A DNA stretch of 64,000 nucleotides. Source: Betaproteobacteria bacterium (GTDB taxonomy: Bacteria; Pseudomonadota; Gammaproteobacteria; Burkholderiales; UBA6910). Positions 7,996 to 17,216 of the stretch are shown piece by piece. Below the pieces are notes generated by a model. It saw nothing but the letters and a program-made list of their open reading frames with translations, was not told the origin of the DNA and made no database searches. The stretch's first letter is position 1, and each line of letters begins with the position of its first letter. Where the stretch lies: contig JACPEG010000004.1 of the NCBI GenBank assembly GCA_016183615.1, positions 1 to 64,000 of the forward strand. The letters are read 5' to 3'. The position numbers and the translations under genes are program-made.

Positions 7996-8364
7996 TTAAA
8001 ACCCGTAGCCCTTGGCGACCCAATACCGCCAATCCTCCACGGCCTCCCGGGTCTCCGGTCCGGCATCCAGCGGCTCAAGCTGAGATAGCGGAACACCGAG
8101 CTTGCGGCCGGCGAACCGGATCAGCACGAACATCTCGCGCATGCAGTCGTCCTCCCGCGCCATCGAAAGCACTTCGACTTCCTCGCCCTTCTTCACAGGG
8201 GAAATTGTTCGGGTTGCAACACACCGCGCCTTGAAGGGAAACGCAAGCTTGCCCTCGAGGTAGCAATGCCAGCCCATGGCTCGCTCCTCTTCGCCGTAAG
8301 CGTCCACGACGATTTCGTCGGTAATGCGCTTCTCGCGAGCGGAGTTAATTTTGAGTTTAGGCAT
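7996..8364 (-). CDS. CcbP-like (calcium-binding protein) family protein
   Basis: The 122-residue product resembles the CcbP calcium-binding family, known from cyanobacteria: ITDEIVVDAYGEEERAMGWHCYLE, a FPFKARC block, a K-KGEEVEV strand and the C-terminal DWRYWVAKGY. Acidic residues are spread over the surface, as expected for Ca2+ binding by charge. Its job here is unknown; such genes are common beside toxin-antitoxin and defence genes. The ATG at 8364 matches the family start. A near-identical but broken copy lies at 9179-9547, with vapBC between the two. Confidence 0.75.
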   Translation of the reverse strand: MPKLKINSAREKRITDEIVVDAYGEEERAMGWHCYLEGKLAFPFKARCVATRTISPVKKGEEVEVLSMAREDDCMREMFVLIRFAGRKLGVPLSQLEPLDAGPETREAVEDWRYWVAKGYGF

Positions 8365-8411
8365 CGGGGGCGGGGACGAACAGGCCGAGGCCAAAGTGAC
8401 CGAGGCGCGGA

Positions 8412-8813
8412 TCAACCCTTGAGCAACTTGACCGGAGGTTTCAAGCCAAGCCTCGCCGCCCGGCGCACGAAACTGCGATCATCGAACGTAAGCAACTCGC
8501 GGCAATCCCGGCTTGCAGCAAGGTGCAGCGCATCGGCGAAATCGAGGCCGCGCCGGCAGTGGTGAAGCGCCACCTCCACTTGCTCGTGATTCTCGACAGT
8601 AATCCCCGGCAAAGCGATCAAGTGCGCAAGGCAATCCAGGACCTTACCCGCTGGCTGTTCGGCCACGTACCGCAACACCCATTCCAGTTCCAGCACCACG
8701 GTCTTGGGCACAAAAATATCACCGTCGGAAAGCATCCTCGCGGCAGTGCGCGCCTGGGCCGGATCGTCGTGCAGGTAATAGCGGACAAGCACGTTCGTAT
8801 CAACGGCGCGCAT
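8412..8813 (-). CDS. vapC: VapC-type PIN-domain ribonuclease toxin
   Basis: VapC toxins are PIN-domain ribonucleases that cleave tRNA or rRNA. The 133-residue product has the acidic active-site set: D5 in the opening AVDTNVLV, E42/E44 in VVLELEWVL, D91/D94 in DFADALH and D111/D112 in LLTFDDRSF. It overlaps the upstream antitoxin gene by 14 bp, the usual coupled arrangement. The gene reaches to within 50 bp of the CcbP-like gene downstream. Confidence 0.93.
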   Translation of the reverse strand: MRAVDTNVLVRYYLHDDPAQARTAARMLSDGDIFVPKTVVLELEWVLRYVAEQPAGKVLDCLAHLIALPGITVENHEQVEVALHHCRRGLDFADALHLAASRDCRELLTFDDRSFVRRAARLGLKPPVKLLKG

Positions 8814-9060
8814 GCTTGTGCGCTTTCTTCATCGCGATGCCGCCGTGCATCTGGGCGATGGGAATCCGCGGCCCCGCGTAGTTCAGAATCGCCGGCCCAT
8901 CCTCGACCCGCGTTGGCGCCCGCCGTTTCACCAACTTTAAACTGGCGCTGCCCCCCTTCAGATCGAACTCCACCTTGCTGCCGGGAGTAATGCCAAGCGC
9001 CTGCCTCACCCGTTTCGGAATGGTGACCTGGCCCTTACTGGTAACGGATACGGCTGCCAT
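8800..9060 (-). CDS. vapB: AbrB/VapB-type antitoxin
   Basis: The 86-residue product starts with the AbrB/MazE swapped-hairpin DNA-binding domain (VSVTSKGQVTIPKRVRQAL, then PGSKVEFDL). A longer tail, probably toxin-binding, ends in a Lys/His/Arg-rich stretch. The ATG at 9060 follows GGGGG at a good distance. An AT-rich segment upstream (about 9061-9105) probably holds the promoter, which the VapBC complex would repress. It overlaps vapC by 14 bp. Confidence 0.9.
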   Translation of the reverse strand: MAAVSVTSKGQVTIPKRVRQALGITPGSKVEFDLKGGSASLKLVKRRAPTRVEDGPAILNYAGPRIPIAQMHGGIAMKKAHKHARR

Positions 9061-9178
9061 AAAAACCCCCAAAGATAAGTAATACCAAGTAAGAATTTTA
9101 TCCCGGTGCCGCCCCCGATACAAGGTCCGTCCGCAAACCGGTCGCGGAAGGGCTGCCAGCCTTTCTCTGTCCGGTCGC

Positions 9179-9547
9179 TCAGACCTCGTAGCCCCTGGCG
9201 ACCCAGTACCGCCAATCTTCCACGGCCTCCCGGGTCTCCGGTCTGGTGTCCAGCGGCTCAAGCTGAGATAGCGGAACACCGAGCTTGCGGCCGGCGGACC
9301 GGATCAGCACGAACATCTCGCGCATGCAATCGTCCTCCCGCGCCATCGAGACCACCTCGGCCTCCTCGCCCTTCTTCAAGGGGGATCGTCGATAAAGCGA
9401 CACACCGCGCCTTGAAGGGAAACTCAAGCTTGTCTTCGAAATAGTAATACCAACTCGTCGCGCGCTCTTCCGAGGTGTAAGCATCGACATGATTCCGTCG
9501 GTGACGCGCTGCTCGCGGGCGCGGTTCGGTTTTTCAGGTTTGGGAAT
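9179..9547 (-). pseudogene. Decayed duplicate of the CcbP-like gene
   Basis: This copy lines up with 7996-8364 end to end and has the same length, but has three lesions. The start codon is ATT at 9545-9547. A frameshift near 9490 moves the VDAYTSEERATSWYYYFED segment out of frame, and a compensating shift near 9390 restores the frame for KKGEEAEVVSM to the end. An ATG at 9490 could start a 103-residue product, but about 33 central residues would be nonsense. The gap to csb2 (9548-9595) holds only duplicated upstream sequence. Confidence 0.8.
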
Positions 9548-9595
9548 TGGTGGCGGGGACGATCAAACCGAAACCAAAGACAACTTTGTGCTGCA

Positions 9596-11800
9596 TCACT
9601 CAGCGGCCGAAAAAAGCCCGCCACCGAAATGCCGCGTGCGGCCAATCAGAATCGGTCCGTTTACAGCAGTCGCAAAACGAAGCCGCAATCGGCCTGCCAG
9701 TCCGCCCCGTGGGCCTTCGCGTAGTTCAATGATCTCGATATGCGTCGGCATGGTGATTCCGCGCCTCAGCACTTCTGACTGCACGTCAGACACCAGCGCC
9801 TCATTCGGGGTCATGCGCTTGCCATGGCGTGTCGGTTGATAGTCAGTGACGCTTTCCCAGCTTCGTGCCGCACCGAACAGCGGGTCCTCATGCACGTGAA
9901 TCGGAGACCACGCCAACTCAAGCCGCCCCGCTGCTCCAGCGCGCAGATCACTGAGGTCTGCCACAGATGCATCGAGCGTTTCGAGATGTTGCCGTTCAGG
10001 GCGCGTGGGTTGACGCCCTTCGAGGACATGCGGCGCGACGATCAGGAGCCGGTGCCTCACAAGGTCGGCGGCAAATGCGAGATGCGCGTGGATTCCGCTA
10101 CGCGACGGCGCGCCATTTGGTTCGTGGCCTGAAAAGAAGGCCGGGAGTCTGGCGTGCCTTCCGATCCGTTCCTGTACGCGGGACATCACGGCGCGGCGCA
10201 GTGCTTGCGCGAGAACCGTTGGATCGGCCCGGTCGGCCAGCCCTTCGAGGATCGCAAAGGAATGAATGCCTTCGACACGTTGTACCGGCGCCATCAGGCC
10301 AAGTCCTAGATAGCGACCATCTCCAAGAAGCAGCGGCCCCGCAATAGGCTCTGCGAAAACAATCTCGATATGCCAAAGACGCTCTTTGGCGAAGCGCGTT
10401 CCTGCGGCAAAAGCCTCGGCGCGCATACCCTTGGCTTCGAACGGCTCACGTCGCACGCGGATGGTGCTGACCTGCGCAACGATTCCAACATGACGCAGAG
10501 CCTGGAGGACCGCGGTTGCAGCGACATTCTGCTCTCGCGCTCGCTCGTGACCGCTCTTGGCCTCCTCACGAAGGCGGCGCGGTTCGATACGGCGGCGTGC
10601 GACAGTTTCGGGAAGGGCGGCGGGAGTGACCGTCCTCCATTGCCGATAGCGCTCGTCGGTATCCATACCATAGTGAGTGAGCATGGTCCGCTCCTCGGCG
10701 GGAACCAGCCTCGTTTCGCCGATGATCTCGCCGGTCTCCGGGGCCACCTCTCCTGCCTCGACAACGAGTCCTGAGAACGCCCACGCAATGTCATCCGCGC
10801 CGATTGGACAATTTGAAGGCACTTCGACCAGCACACGACGGATCGAGCGGTCCGCGTGGTGGTAGCCTACCGAGGGTAGCGGCACGATGCGTACGCGCGC
10901 AGCTTTGTCTGCATCCGTGGCGTCGCGACCAAGCAGAACGCGCTTGATCTCCGCAGTTTGCTGCGGCAGGGTCTCCTCAAGCCTCTCTACGGCCTTGTCG
11001 CGAATACTAAGAGTGAGTTCGCTCACGCGCACCAAAGGACACGGATCGAACGGTGAGTCTCCTGTGGTACTGCGCAAATCGAACAGCCGGAGCGTAGGTG
11101 GGCTGTTGTAAGCGATGGACTGAAATCGCGGCTTCGGCGCTTGGGTGAAAGTCACCAGAACTTTCCTGTCTTCGGCTCTCACGTTGAAGCGCTGACTCTG
11201 TGCTCGGAACCGCTTCTCTAGACTCACGAGGGAGCCTTGCATGGGGCAGTCAAGCGAAGCTCCGGTCCCGCCTGCCATTGGGTGATATCGGGTGCCGCCG
11301 TGGGTTGCTAGCCGCGCCTCGACTTCGCCCTCATCAAGCACTTCACCCCATGCCCATGCCATGTCCACGCCCCTGCCGAATTGATAAAGACCTTCAGCCA
11401 TCGCGCAGATAACGCGAGCCAAGCTCATATCTTCAGTGCGAGTATCGAAGCTCCATGCGTAGAGAAATGGCATTTCGGCGTCGAATAAATGCGGCTTGAC
11501 TGCCTTAGTGGTACGAATCTCTCCGATTCGATGCACATCGCCGTTGACAGCATCAAGCGCATTATTCGGAACGAAATTTATGAAGCTGCGCCCATCTCGG
11601 ACGCGAGGCGCCACAATTTCTGGTGCCGCGAGCCTCTCAAGCCAACCCAAGGCTTCGTGAAATTCCCTCGCCAGTTGCTCCCCCTGTGCCGCTCCTGCCG
11701 TCAGCGCCTGAAATAGGCGGGCAGGAGCTGGTGGCCAGTCACCCGCTCCGTGGTAGCGGTTGTCATGCAAGCGAACTGATATCAGCAGCGCGTTGTTCAT
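9596..11800 (-). CDS. csb2: Type I-G Cascade subunit Csb2 (Cas5-Cas6 fusion)
   Basis: The 734-residue protein is the GSU0054-type Csb2, which combines a Cas5 backbone domain with a Cas6 crRNA-processing domain. The N-terminus (LLISVRLHDNRYHGAGDWPPAPARLFQAL after the first few residues) is the family's RAMP strand-helix. The C-terminus ends in RHFGGGLF, the glycine-rich loop of a Cas6-type fold. It should cut the palindromic repeat and cap the crRNA 5' end. It is the last gene of the interference operon, 3 bp after csb1. Confidence 0.9.
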   Translation of the reverse strand: MNNALLISVRLHDNRYHGAGDWPPAPARLFQALTAGAAQGEQLAREFHEALGWLERLAAPEIVAPRVRDGRSFINFVPNNALDAVNGDVHRIGEIRTTKAVKPHLFDAEMPFLYAWSFDTRTEDMSLARVICAMAEGLYQFGRGVDMAWAWGEVLDEGEVEARLATHGGTRYHPMAGGTGASLDCPMQGSLVSLEKRFRAQSQRFNVRAEDRKVLVTFTQAPKPRFQSIAYNSPPTLRLFDLRSTTGDSPFDPCPLVRVSELTLSIRDKAVERLEETLPQQTAEIKRVLLGRDATDADKAARVRIVPLPSVGYHHADRSIRRVLVEVPSNCPIGADDIAWAFSGLVVEAGEVAPETGEIIGETRLVPAEERTMLTHYGMDTDERYRQWRTVTPAALPETVARRRIEPRRLREEAKSGHERAREQNVAATAVLQALRHVGIVAQVSTIRVRREPFEAKGMRAEAFAAGTRFAKERLWHIEIVFAEPIAGPLLLGDGRYLGLGLMAPVQRVEGIHSFAILEGLADRADPTVLAQALRRAVMSRVQERIGRHARLPAFFSGHEPNGAPSRSGIHAHLAFAADLVRHRLLIVAPHVLEGRQPTRPERQHLETLDASVADLSDLRAGAAGRLELAWSPIHVHEDPLFGAARSWESVTDYQPTRHGKRMTPNEALVSDVQSEVLRRGITMPTHIEIIELREGPRGGLAGRLRLRFATAVNGPILIGRTRHFGGGLFSAAE

Positions 11801-11803
11801 TGG

Positions 11804-12988
11804 CTACTCACTGGCCGGTTCGTCCATGCCCTTCTTGGCCAGCAGTTGCTTAGCCGCCTTCAGGTCAAACTTGTGAATAAGCTTGTCGCCTTGAGGCCAC
11901 TTGGCGCTGAAGGGCCCGGCGGCGGCCCTCGCATACTCGAGGAGGGTGTCATGCCCTTTTGCCGATGACAGATCGATTGCTTCTGGCGATCCGCGGCGCG
12001 GCACTTTCACCCAAGTGTCTCGCTCGTCTGCGAACCGAAGATGGCAGCCTTCCCTCAGGAATAGTTCGATGTCGGCTGTAGCCGCAAGCAGCGCAAGCGA
12101 AAGCAGGTAGCGACGAATTTCCTCAGACTTCTCTCCGCTAATCGCCCGCAGTGCAACCAGGTTGATCGTGATGTCGCGCTCGATACGGCCATTAGCAATG
12201 ACGCCACCAAGTACACGGCGCTCAGGATTTGGGGATCCGTCGCGATATTCGGTCATTTTCGCGGCAGCGGCGGTGCTCACCTTCCGAAAGGTTGCAGGAG
12301 CGTCCGCAAAGCCTTTCTCCGATAATTTCGTCTTCTTGGCCTTGGCCTCGGCTTCAAGCGCCTTCTGTTGGTCCTCGTCGAGAGATTTCCATATGGAATT
12401 GAACTGGGCCGCTGCATACAATGGCTCGACATTCCAGGCGCGAATGACTGAGCGAACCAACCGAGGCCGCTTCTCGCCCGATCCTCCTCGTGAATCCCAA
12501 ACACCGAACAGTAATGACGTGGGCGCCAAGATGCACAGCGGCCTCGCGTCGCCATGCCGCTTCAGCGCGGTGAACGCCTTTGCCATGTCCGCGGATAAGG
12601 TGGGAGAAGAGTGAACCACTGCATCCGCACTGCGGTGAGCTAAATCGAGAATCGAGCGCTTCTCAACATACTTCTTCTTGCCGTCATCTTCATCCTTGGT
12701 ATGAATTTCGATCTCAATCTGCGGCACCAATTCAGAATACGGTGCATGCTTAAAAATCGGCTCCATCCGATTGGCTTGCGAGCCTACGCTGTCGATCATC
12801 GCTACCTTGGTGCCGTCGGAAAGCGTATCAATGTTGTAGCCGATGTCGGCGTAGGTGGGTGGGAAGATGACACCGCCTTCGCCTTCAACTGGTAGCAATC
12901 TCTGCTTCAAGTACAAGGCCACGGGTCCCTTCGGATCGTCGGCCCAAGAGTTGATGGTTTCATTTGTCACTGCGGTTGTGCTGGTCAT
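11804..12988 (-). CDS. csb1: Type I-G Cascade backbone protein Csb1 (Cas7)
   Basis: The 394-residue product matches the GSU0053/Csb1 family, the Cas7-like RAMP that polymerises along crRNA. Family landmarks include the early NRMEPIF segment, SPTLSADMAKAFTAL, FGVWDSRGGSGEKRPRLVRS, the R-V-L-GGVIANGRIERDITINLVALR block and a late LSLALLAATAD. The ATG overlaps the csb3 stop (ATGA, 12985-12988), so stoichiometry is probably set by coupled translation. Confidence 0.92.
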   Translation of the reverse strand: MTSTTAVTNETINSWADDPKGPVALYLKQRLLPVEGEGGVIFPPTYADIGYNIDTLSDGTKVAMIDSVGSQANRMEPIFKHAPYSELVPQIEIEIHTKDEDDGKKKYVEKRSILDLAHRSADAVVHSSPTLSADMAKAFTALKRHGDARPLCILAPTSLLFGVWDSRGGSGEKRPRLVRSVIRAWNVEPLYAAAQFNSIWKSLDEDQQKALEAEAKAKKTKLSEKGFADAPATFRKVSTAAAAKMTEYRDGSPNPERRVLGGVIANGRIERDITINLVALRAISGEKSEEIRRYLLSLALLAATADIELFLREGCHLRFADERDTWVKVPRRGSPEAIDLSSAKGHDTLLEYARAAAGPFSAKWPQGDKLIHKFDLKAAKQLLAKKGMDEPASE

Positions 12989-13857
12989 GGATATCTCTCC
13001 TCAGTAATGTTCGTTATGCAACGCGCTTGGTTCTCTTTTCCCGGCCATCCAAGTCGCATTCGGAAGAAGCGCTGTGGGAAGGGAAGCGCTGGGCAACCGA
13101 GCGCTGCTCGCAGGAAGGTCGGCGCATACAAGCCATCGGCCGCGGTCTTCCCGATGACGCTGTAACGGTACTCAAGCTTGCGGAGCCGTTTGGGGCGCGC
13201 ATTCCCGAGACCAATCGCAGCCAGAATCTCGATCAGCGGAAATCCCATCATGTTCATATCGCCGTGGTCATTCGGAGAAAAGCCGGCATCAATCGGGATG
13301 TAATCGCGCCGCCAATCGAACCGATAGCTACTGCTCTGGGGCCTACAAAAAGCGAATGGATCCTCAACATCGCTGATTGAGCAGTCACGAACGAGATCAA
13401 GCGCGTCACGCGCCAGTGCTGCGCCCGGATAGCCTCCGGAACCAGCCCAGAACTTCGCGGCATCACGATTTGTGGCATCACCCCAATGGTCAATCAAAAT
13501 GGCTTTCCCACTCGCAACCAGTACAGCGGGAAGCGTCGCTGGGCTTTGTGGAGTGGGATATGGGTATGGCGCATTGCCGTTGATCTCCTCGGTGAGGATG
13601 CCCCATTTCGCCGTGCTTAAACCTGATCCCCCAGGAGCCTGCGCAAAAACCTTGGCTGCTGCAAGAAACTGTAAGACTGCGGCAAATGGGTTCTTGTCGC
13701 CCTTTGCTCCCAATTGAAACCGCACGTTCGCCTCATCCGTCCAATCGAAGCCGCCTTCGGCCTCACCAAGCAGCACGTCGGCGGCTTCCAGGAAACCGAG
13801 GCAAGCGAAGACCTGGCCGGGATTGAAGAGGTCCACAGGAATCGAAGCATCGGCCAT
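12985..13857 (-). CDS. csb3: Type I-G Cascade subunit Csb3 (Cas8u2)
   Basis: The 290-residue product occupies the large-subunit slot of the I-G effector in its csb3 variant. Supporting features are the N-terminal VDLFNPGQVFACLGFLEAAD, the central SSSYRFDWRRDYIPIDAGFS and the late GFPLIEILAAIGLGNARP. Cas8-type subunits recognise the PAM and recruit Cas3. The start overlaps the cas3 stop by one base (TAATG) and the end overlaps csb1. The order cas3-csb3-csb1-csb2 is the same as I recall for Geobacter sulfurreducens. Confidence 0.87.
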   Translation of the reverse strand: MADASIPVDLFNPGQVFACLGFLEAADVLLGEAEGGFDWTDEANVRFQLGAKGDKNPFAAVLQFLAAAKVFAQAPGGSGLSTAKWGILTEEINGNAPYPYPTPQSPATLPAVLVASGKAILIDHWGDATNRDAAKFWAGSGGYPGAALARDALDLVRDCSISDVEDPFAFCRPQSSSYRFDWRRDYIPIDAGFSPNDHGDMNMMGFPLIEILAAIGLGNARPKRLRKLEYRYSVIGKTAADGLYAPTFLRAALGCPALPFPQRFFRMRLGWPGKENQARCITNITEERYP

Positions 13858-16800
13858 TACACGCGCTCCCCTGTCTTGGCGCTGTCACGCGCATCATTAT
13901 CGCGCGAGGCTTGTTGATCCGCCGCACGCAATAGTGCCTCCCACCAGCTGAGGCCCCAGGGACCCCAACGCTTCTGCAGCCGCGCGAAGCGCAGCGCGAC
14001 ATCGCACGCGCGTTCATTGAGGGCAGATGGAGGGGCATCCTCGCAGCTCTTCGTAGAAATGACGGGGCGCGCCTGACCGTGATGAGCCGCGATCAGGTGC
14101 AGGACGAGGTCTTGCATGTCAGGGGGCGAGGACTTGAAGTCCGCATCGTCTTCCACGTATGAAAGCGAGCCGAATTCATGGCGGTAGCCGTCGAGCAGCG
14201 CCAGATTTAACGGCCCCTTGGTCTTTGCGTACTTTCCGTCACGCGGCGCATTGAAGGCCCGTTGCCAGCGCTCGGCTTTCTTCCCCTCATCGTGCAGCCG
14301 CGCCGCGCAGACAAGCATCTCGACGTAGGTGTCTTGAAGCCCGATCCGCTTCGCCAGATCACGCGCCTTCTGCGCAGTCCAGGATTGATGCTCGTCCAGC
14401 GCCTGGGGCCGTCCGGCGGAGCGGTCCTCTTCGGTTGCGGCATCGTGACGCCATTTCTCGACCACGAGCCAACGCACGACCTCGCCATCCTCAGTCCGCT
14501 CACTCTCGAAGCGCAGGCGCTCCCGCCAATTCCTGTCGTCTTCAAGCTTTTGCCCAGCGAAAATGCTGCGCACGCGGAACCGGATCACCGGCTGCGCCGA
14601 GGAACCGGCTTTCCCGCTCTGCGTTGAGCTTCCCCACTGCACAATCCAATCCTCACCGTCATCGGCAGTACGCGGCATTTCGTCAGAATCCTCGTTCAGA
14701 AGCCCGTCACGCAATCCACCCAACCGCGCGTCCACGACGAGGATCGCGCCAAGAAGTAGCTTCTCCAACTTCTCCATTTTCCTCTTGGCAACATCGCTGT
14801 CGGCGTCAATGATGTCGTCGAGACGTAGCGCACCACGCAGATCCCCCGCGTTTGAGAGCACAAAGGCCAGAACATCGCCGTCTTTGAGTGGCGTCCTAAT
14901 TTCCAGAGCATGCTCGCTCGCTTCCTCTGCGCTTGGCGTCTCCGCGTCCGGCGCTCCGTATGTTTCGGAGGTTTTTCCGCACTTTCTGGCGAGCATCGCT
15001 GCGCGCTCTTTGAGCCAACCCACAACCCGATAGGTTTCGGTTTCAAGGAGTTCGCTTGCATGCACGGGGGCCGCCTCGAAAAACGCTTCGACCTCCTTAA
15101 TCTCTTTCTTTGTTGCTCCCGAACCTCCGGTTCGCACGGGGAGGTACACACGCCAAACAACACCTGTCTGCGGCTTATCATCGTCAATCCACCCCCTGAG
15201 CCATGGCTCGACCTCCGGCCGCCCCGTATGCTCATCGAGCGATGTCATGGACCACGCGTCTACGAGCGCGCGAGTGAGCGCGGGGCGCAGCGGCGGTGAC
15301 GTGGTGGCGGCCTCGATTAGTTTGCGCAGGTGCCGACGATATTCGACGACATGGTGGTCATACAGCGTGGGCTCGCTAGCGCCGTTGATTGGAACTTGCA
15401 GGTATCCGTCGTCGGCCGCACGCTTCTTCAGATCGCGCAATGCACTGGGGCTTGCGTCGATTGTTCCGTCTTCGCGGCGTAAGGGCGCCTCATCGAAAGG
15501 GCGTCGAAAGGCGAGGGTCTGAGCCACTGATTTTTCGCAGACTGCTTCGAAAGCTGCAATCGCCTTGCGATCCTTCTCGTTCCGGTCCGCTTCCGGTTTA
15601 TTACTCGCCTTGGCGGCCGCCGATCCGTCTTTCGGTTTCGGTTCGGGTTCAACAACCACCACGACGTTGGCGTCGCCCCCGCCCCGCCGATTCACTCGCC
15701 CGAGCCGTTGCACCATGCGCTCCCACGCGACGAGGTCGCAGACCATGTGATCCGCGTCCAGATCGACACCGACCTCGCCTGCGGATGTCGCGATCAGGAA
15801 AGCGGGCTTCGTTAGAGTTACATCCGATCCTGCGATAAAGCCAAGTTTTTTGAGCGTCTCGGCAGCATCCACGCGCTCCAATACGCGGCGCGCGCCAACA
15901 AAGAGTTCTGGGGCGTGGATATCAACCACCGGTTGCCCCTTCTTCTTGTCCCCGTTCGCCAGCGTCGCGATTTCGTCCTTCGTCCTCTCTGCCATGTCGC
16001 GTTCGTTGCAGAACACGATGCACCGGATCGGCGCCCGGCCTTCCTCCGCCAGCGCCCATGCCTGCGCGGCAAGGGTCTGCTCAAGCTTTTCTGATTTAGC
16101 TGCAATGATCGTGACGGACTTCTTCGCTAAGAGACGCTGCTCCACGACTCCGTCATCGAGGTCGCGGCGCTGTCCGAGTGGTTCATCGAAGCTGCCTTCC
16201 AAGCGAAATACCGTGCCCGCTCGCTCCCGCCCCGTCGCCGAAAGCGAAAGAAGCTTGAACGGCGGGATGAGCTTCCTATCCGTCTCGGCACGTGCTGCGA
16301 ACTGGTTCGCTCCCTGCTCGATCGCCTCCAGCAGTTTCTCGAATGGCGGGACGAGATGGGCTTCGTCCAGCACGACGAGCGTGTCCGCGCCCAGGAGGCC
16401 CGCATGATAGGAGCGCATCTTTCGAGACACACCATAGCCTTCGAACAGGAGCCGTGAGCCGATCATGTCGACCGTGCCGACAATGATCGCCGTTGATGCC
16501 GGGTCTTCCAGCCATTCCCTATTGTCGACGTGCTGACCGCGCAACGTGGAAATGGGCAATGAACGGTCGCCCAGCTCCAGCGCGTTCTTTACGTCTGCTG
16601 CCTCTGGTGAATCGAGTTTCTCGCACAACAAATCCGCAAACTCGGTTGCCTGATCGACGACTGCTCTGCGATCGACCACATATACGAGCCGTCGCGGCAA
16701 CTGTGCGCCGCTGGCCCGAGCGATAAGCCATAGCGCCATGACTGCCGTCTTCCCCAAGCCTGTCGGGAGGTCCACGGCGGCCGGAATCTCGCCCTTCTCA

Positions 16801-17216
16801 AAATATTCTGAAAACAGGCGTGACTGCCACGACAGCGGCGAAAATCCGGTCAGTGTCTTGAATTGGCTATCCAGCACTTCGCTTTGTCCTAGAGGCTCCG
16901 GCGCTCGCGGCTCGGCGGCGCCCCCGCCTGGGGCGGCTTCATGGCCTCCATCATTCGATTCGTACGGCGCCGGGGTTTGATGAACAGCATGAGCTTCGCT
17001 CGCCGGCGCTGCGGTTTTTCCGGATGGAGCAGCAGAAAACTTGCCCGTCTCCCGCATCTCGCGGAAGTGTTCCGTCAGATCCTGCATTTCCTCGATGGCC
17101 AGAATGACGCGTTCCAGCGGCAGCGCGGCCCACCGTCGCAACTGCTCGCGGCGCGAGCCCTCCCATGTGGTCAGACGCCAGTCGATGCCATTTGCCGGCG
17201 GTTCATTCTCGGGCAT
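13857..17216 (-). CDS. cas3: Type I-G Cas3 helicase-nuclease with extra N-terminal domain
   Basis: Cas3 unwinds and degrades target DNA after Cascade binding. The 1119-residue protein has the I-G layout, helicase first and HD nuclease last. Walker A PTGLGKT is at 151-157, DEAH at 284-287, SATGRER and GRVNRRGGG follow, and the HD domain has H975-D976, H1013 and H1045-H1046. The usual I-G start (LTGFSPLSWQSRLF) appears only at about residue 121. Before it come residues 9-60, a compact basic-helical block (IDWRLTTWEGSRREQLRRW), and a 50-residue Ala/Pro/Gly linker. That block resembles small partner proteins of nucleotidyltransferase toxins, and the gene overlaps such a nucleotidyltransferase by 14 bp. 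Confidence 0.95.
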   Translation of the reverse strand: MPENEPPANGIDWRLTTWEGSRREQLRRWAALPLERVILAIEEMQDLTEHFREMRETGKFSAAPSGKTAAPASEAHAVHQTPAPYESNDGGHEAAPGGGAAEPRAPEPLGQSEVLDSQFKTLTGFSPLSWQSRLFSEYFEKGEIPAAVDLPTGLGKTAVMALWLIARASGAQLPRRLVYVVDRRAVVDQATEFADLLCEKLDSPEAADVKNALELGDRSLPISTLRGQHVDNREWLEDPASTAIIVGTVDMIGSRLLFEGYGVSRKMRSYHAGLLGADTLVVLDEAHLVPPFEKLLEAIEQGANQFAARAETDRKLIPPFKLLSLSATGRERAGTVFRLEGSFDEPLGQRRDLDDGVVEQRLLAKKSVTIIAAKSEKLEQTLAAQAWALAEEGRAPIRCIVFCNERDMAERTKDEIATLANGDKKKGQPVVDIHAPELFVGARRVLERVDAAETLKKLGFIAGSDVTLTKPAFLIATSAGEVGVDLDADHMVCDLVAWERMVQRLGRVNRRGGGDANVVVVVEPEPKPKDGSAAAKASNKPEADRNEKDRKAIAAFEAVCEKSVAQTLAFRRPFDEAPLRREDGTIDASPSALRDLKKRAADDGYLQVPINGASEPTLYDHHVVEYRRHLRKLIEAATTSPPLRPALTRALVDAWSMTSLDEHTGRPEVEPWLRGWIDDDKPQTGVVWRVYLPVRTGGSGATKKEIKEVEAFFEAAPVHASELLETETYRVVGWLKERAAMLARKCGKTSETYGAPDAETPSAEEASEHALEIRTPLKDGDVLAFVLSNAGDLRGALRLDDIIDADSDVAKRKMEKLEKLLLGAILVVDARLGGLRDGLLNEDSDEMPRTADDGEDWIVQWGSSTQSGKAGSSAQPVIRFRVRSIFAGQKLEDDRNWRERLRFESERTEDGEVVRWLVVEKWRHDAATEEDRSAGRPQALDEHQSWTAQKARDLAKRIGLQDTYVEMLVCAARLHDEGKKAERWQRAFNAPRDGKYAKTKGPLNLALLDGYRHEFGSLSYVEDDADFKSSPPDMQDLVLHLIAAHHGQARPVISTKSCEDAPPSALNERACDVALRFARLQKRWGPWGLSWWEALLRAADQQASRDNDARDSAKTGERV

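Larger units (their letters stand above)
7996..9547. repeat. Direct repeat of a CcbP-like gene flanking vapBC
   Basis: The segments 7996-8364 and 9179-9547 are diverged direct copies of equal length (369 bp), offset by 1183 bp. Similarity is strongest over the 200 bp coding for the C-terminus and continues about 40 bp past the start codon. The toxin-antitoxin pair fills the interval. Confidence 0.85.

Noticed and set aside
9179-9490. 103-residue intact gene from the ATG at 9490
   Set aside because: Its first third is a frameshifted version of the CcbP-like sequence, so it is better described as a pseudogene.
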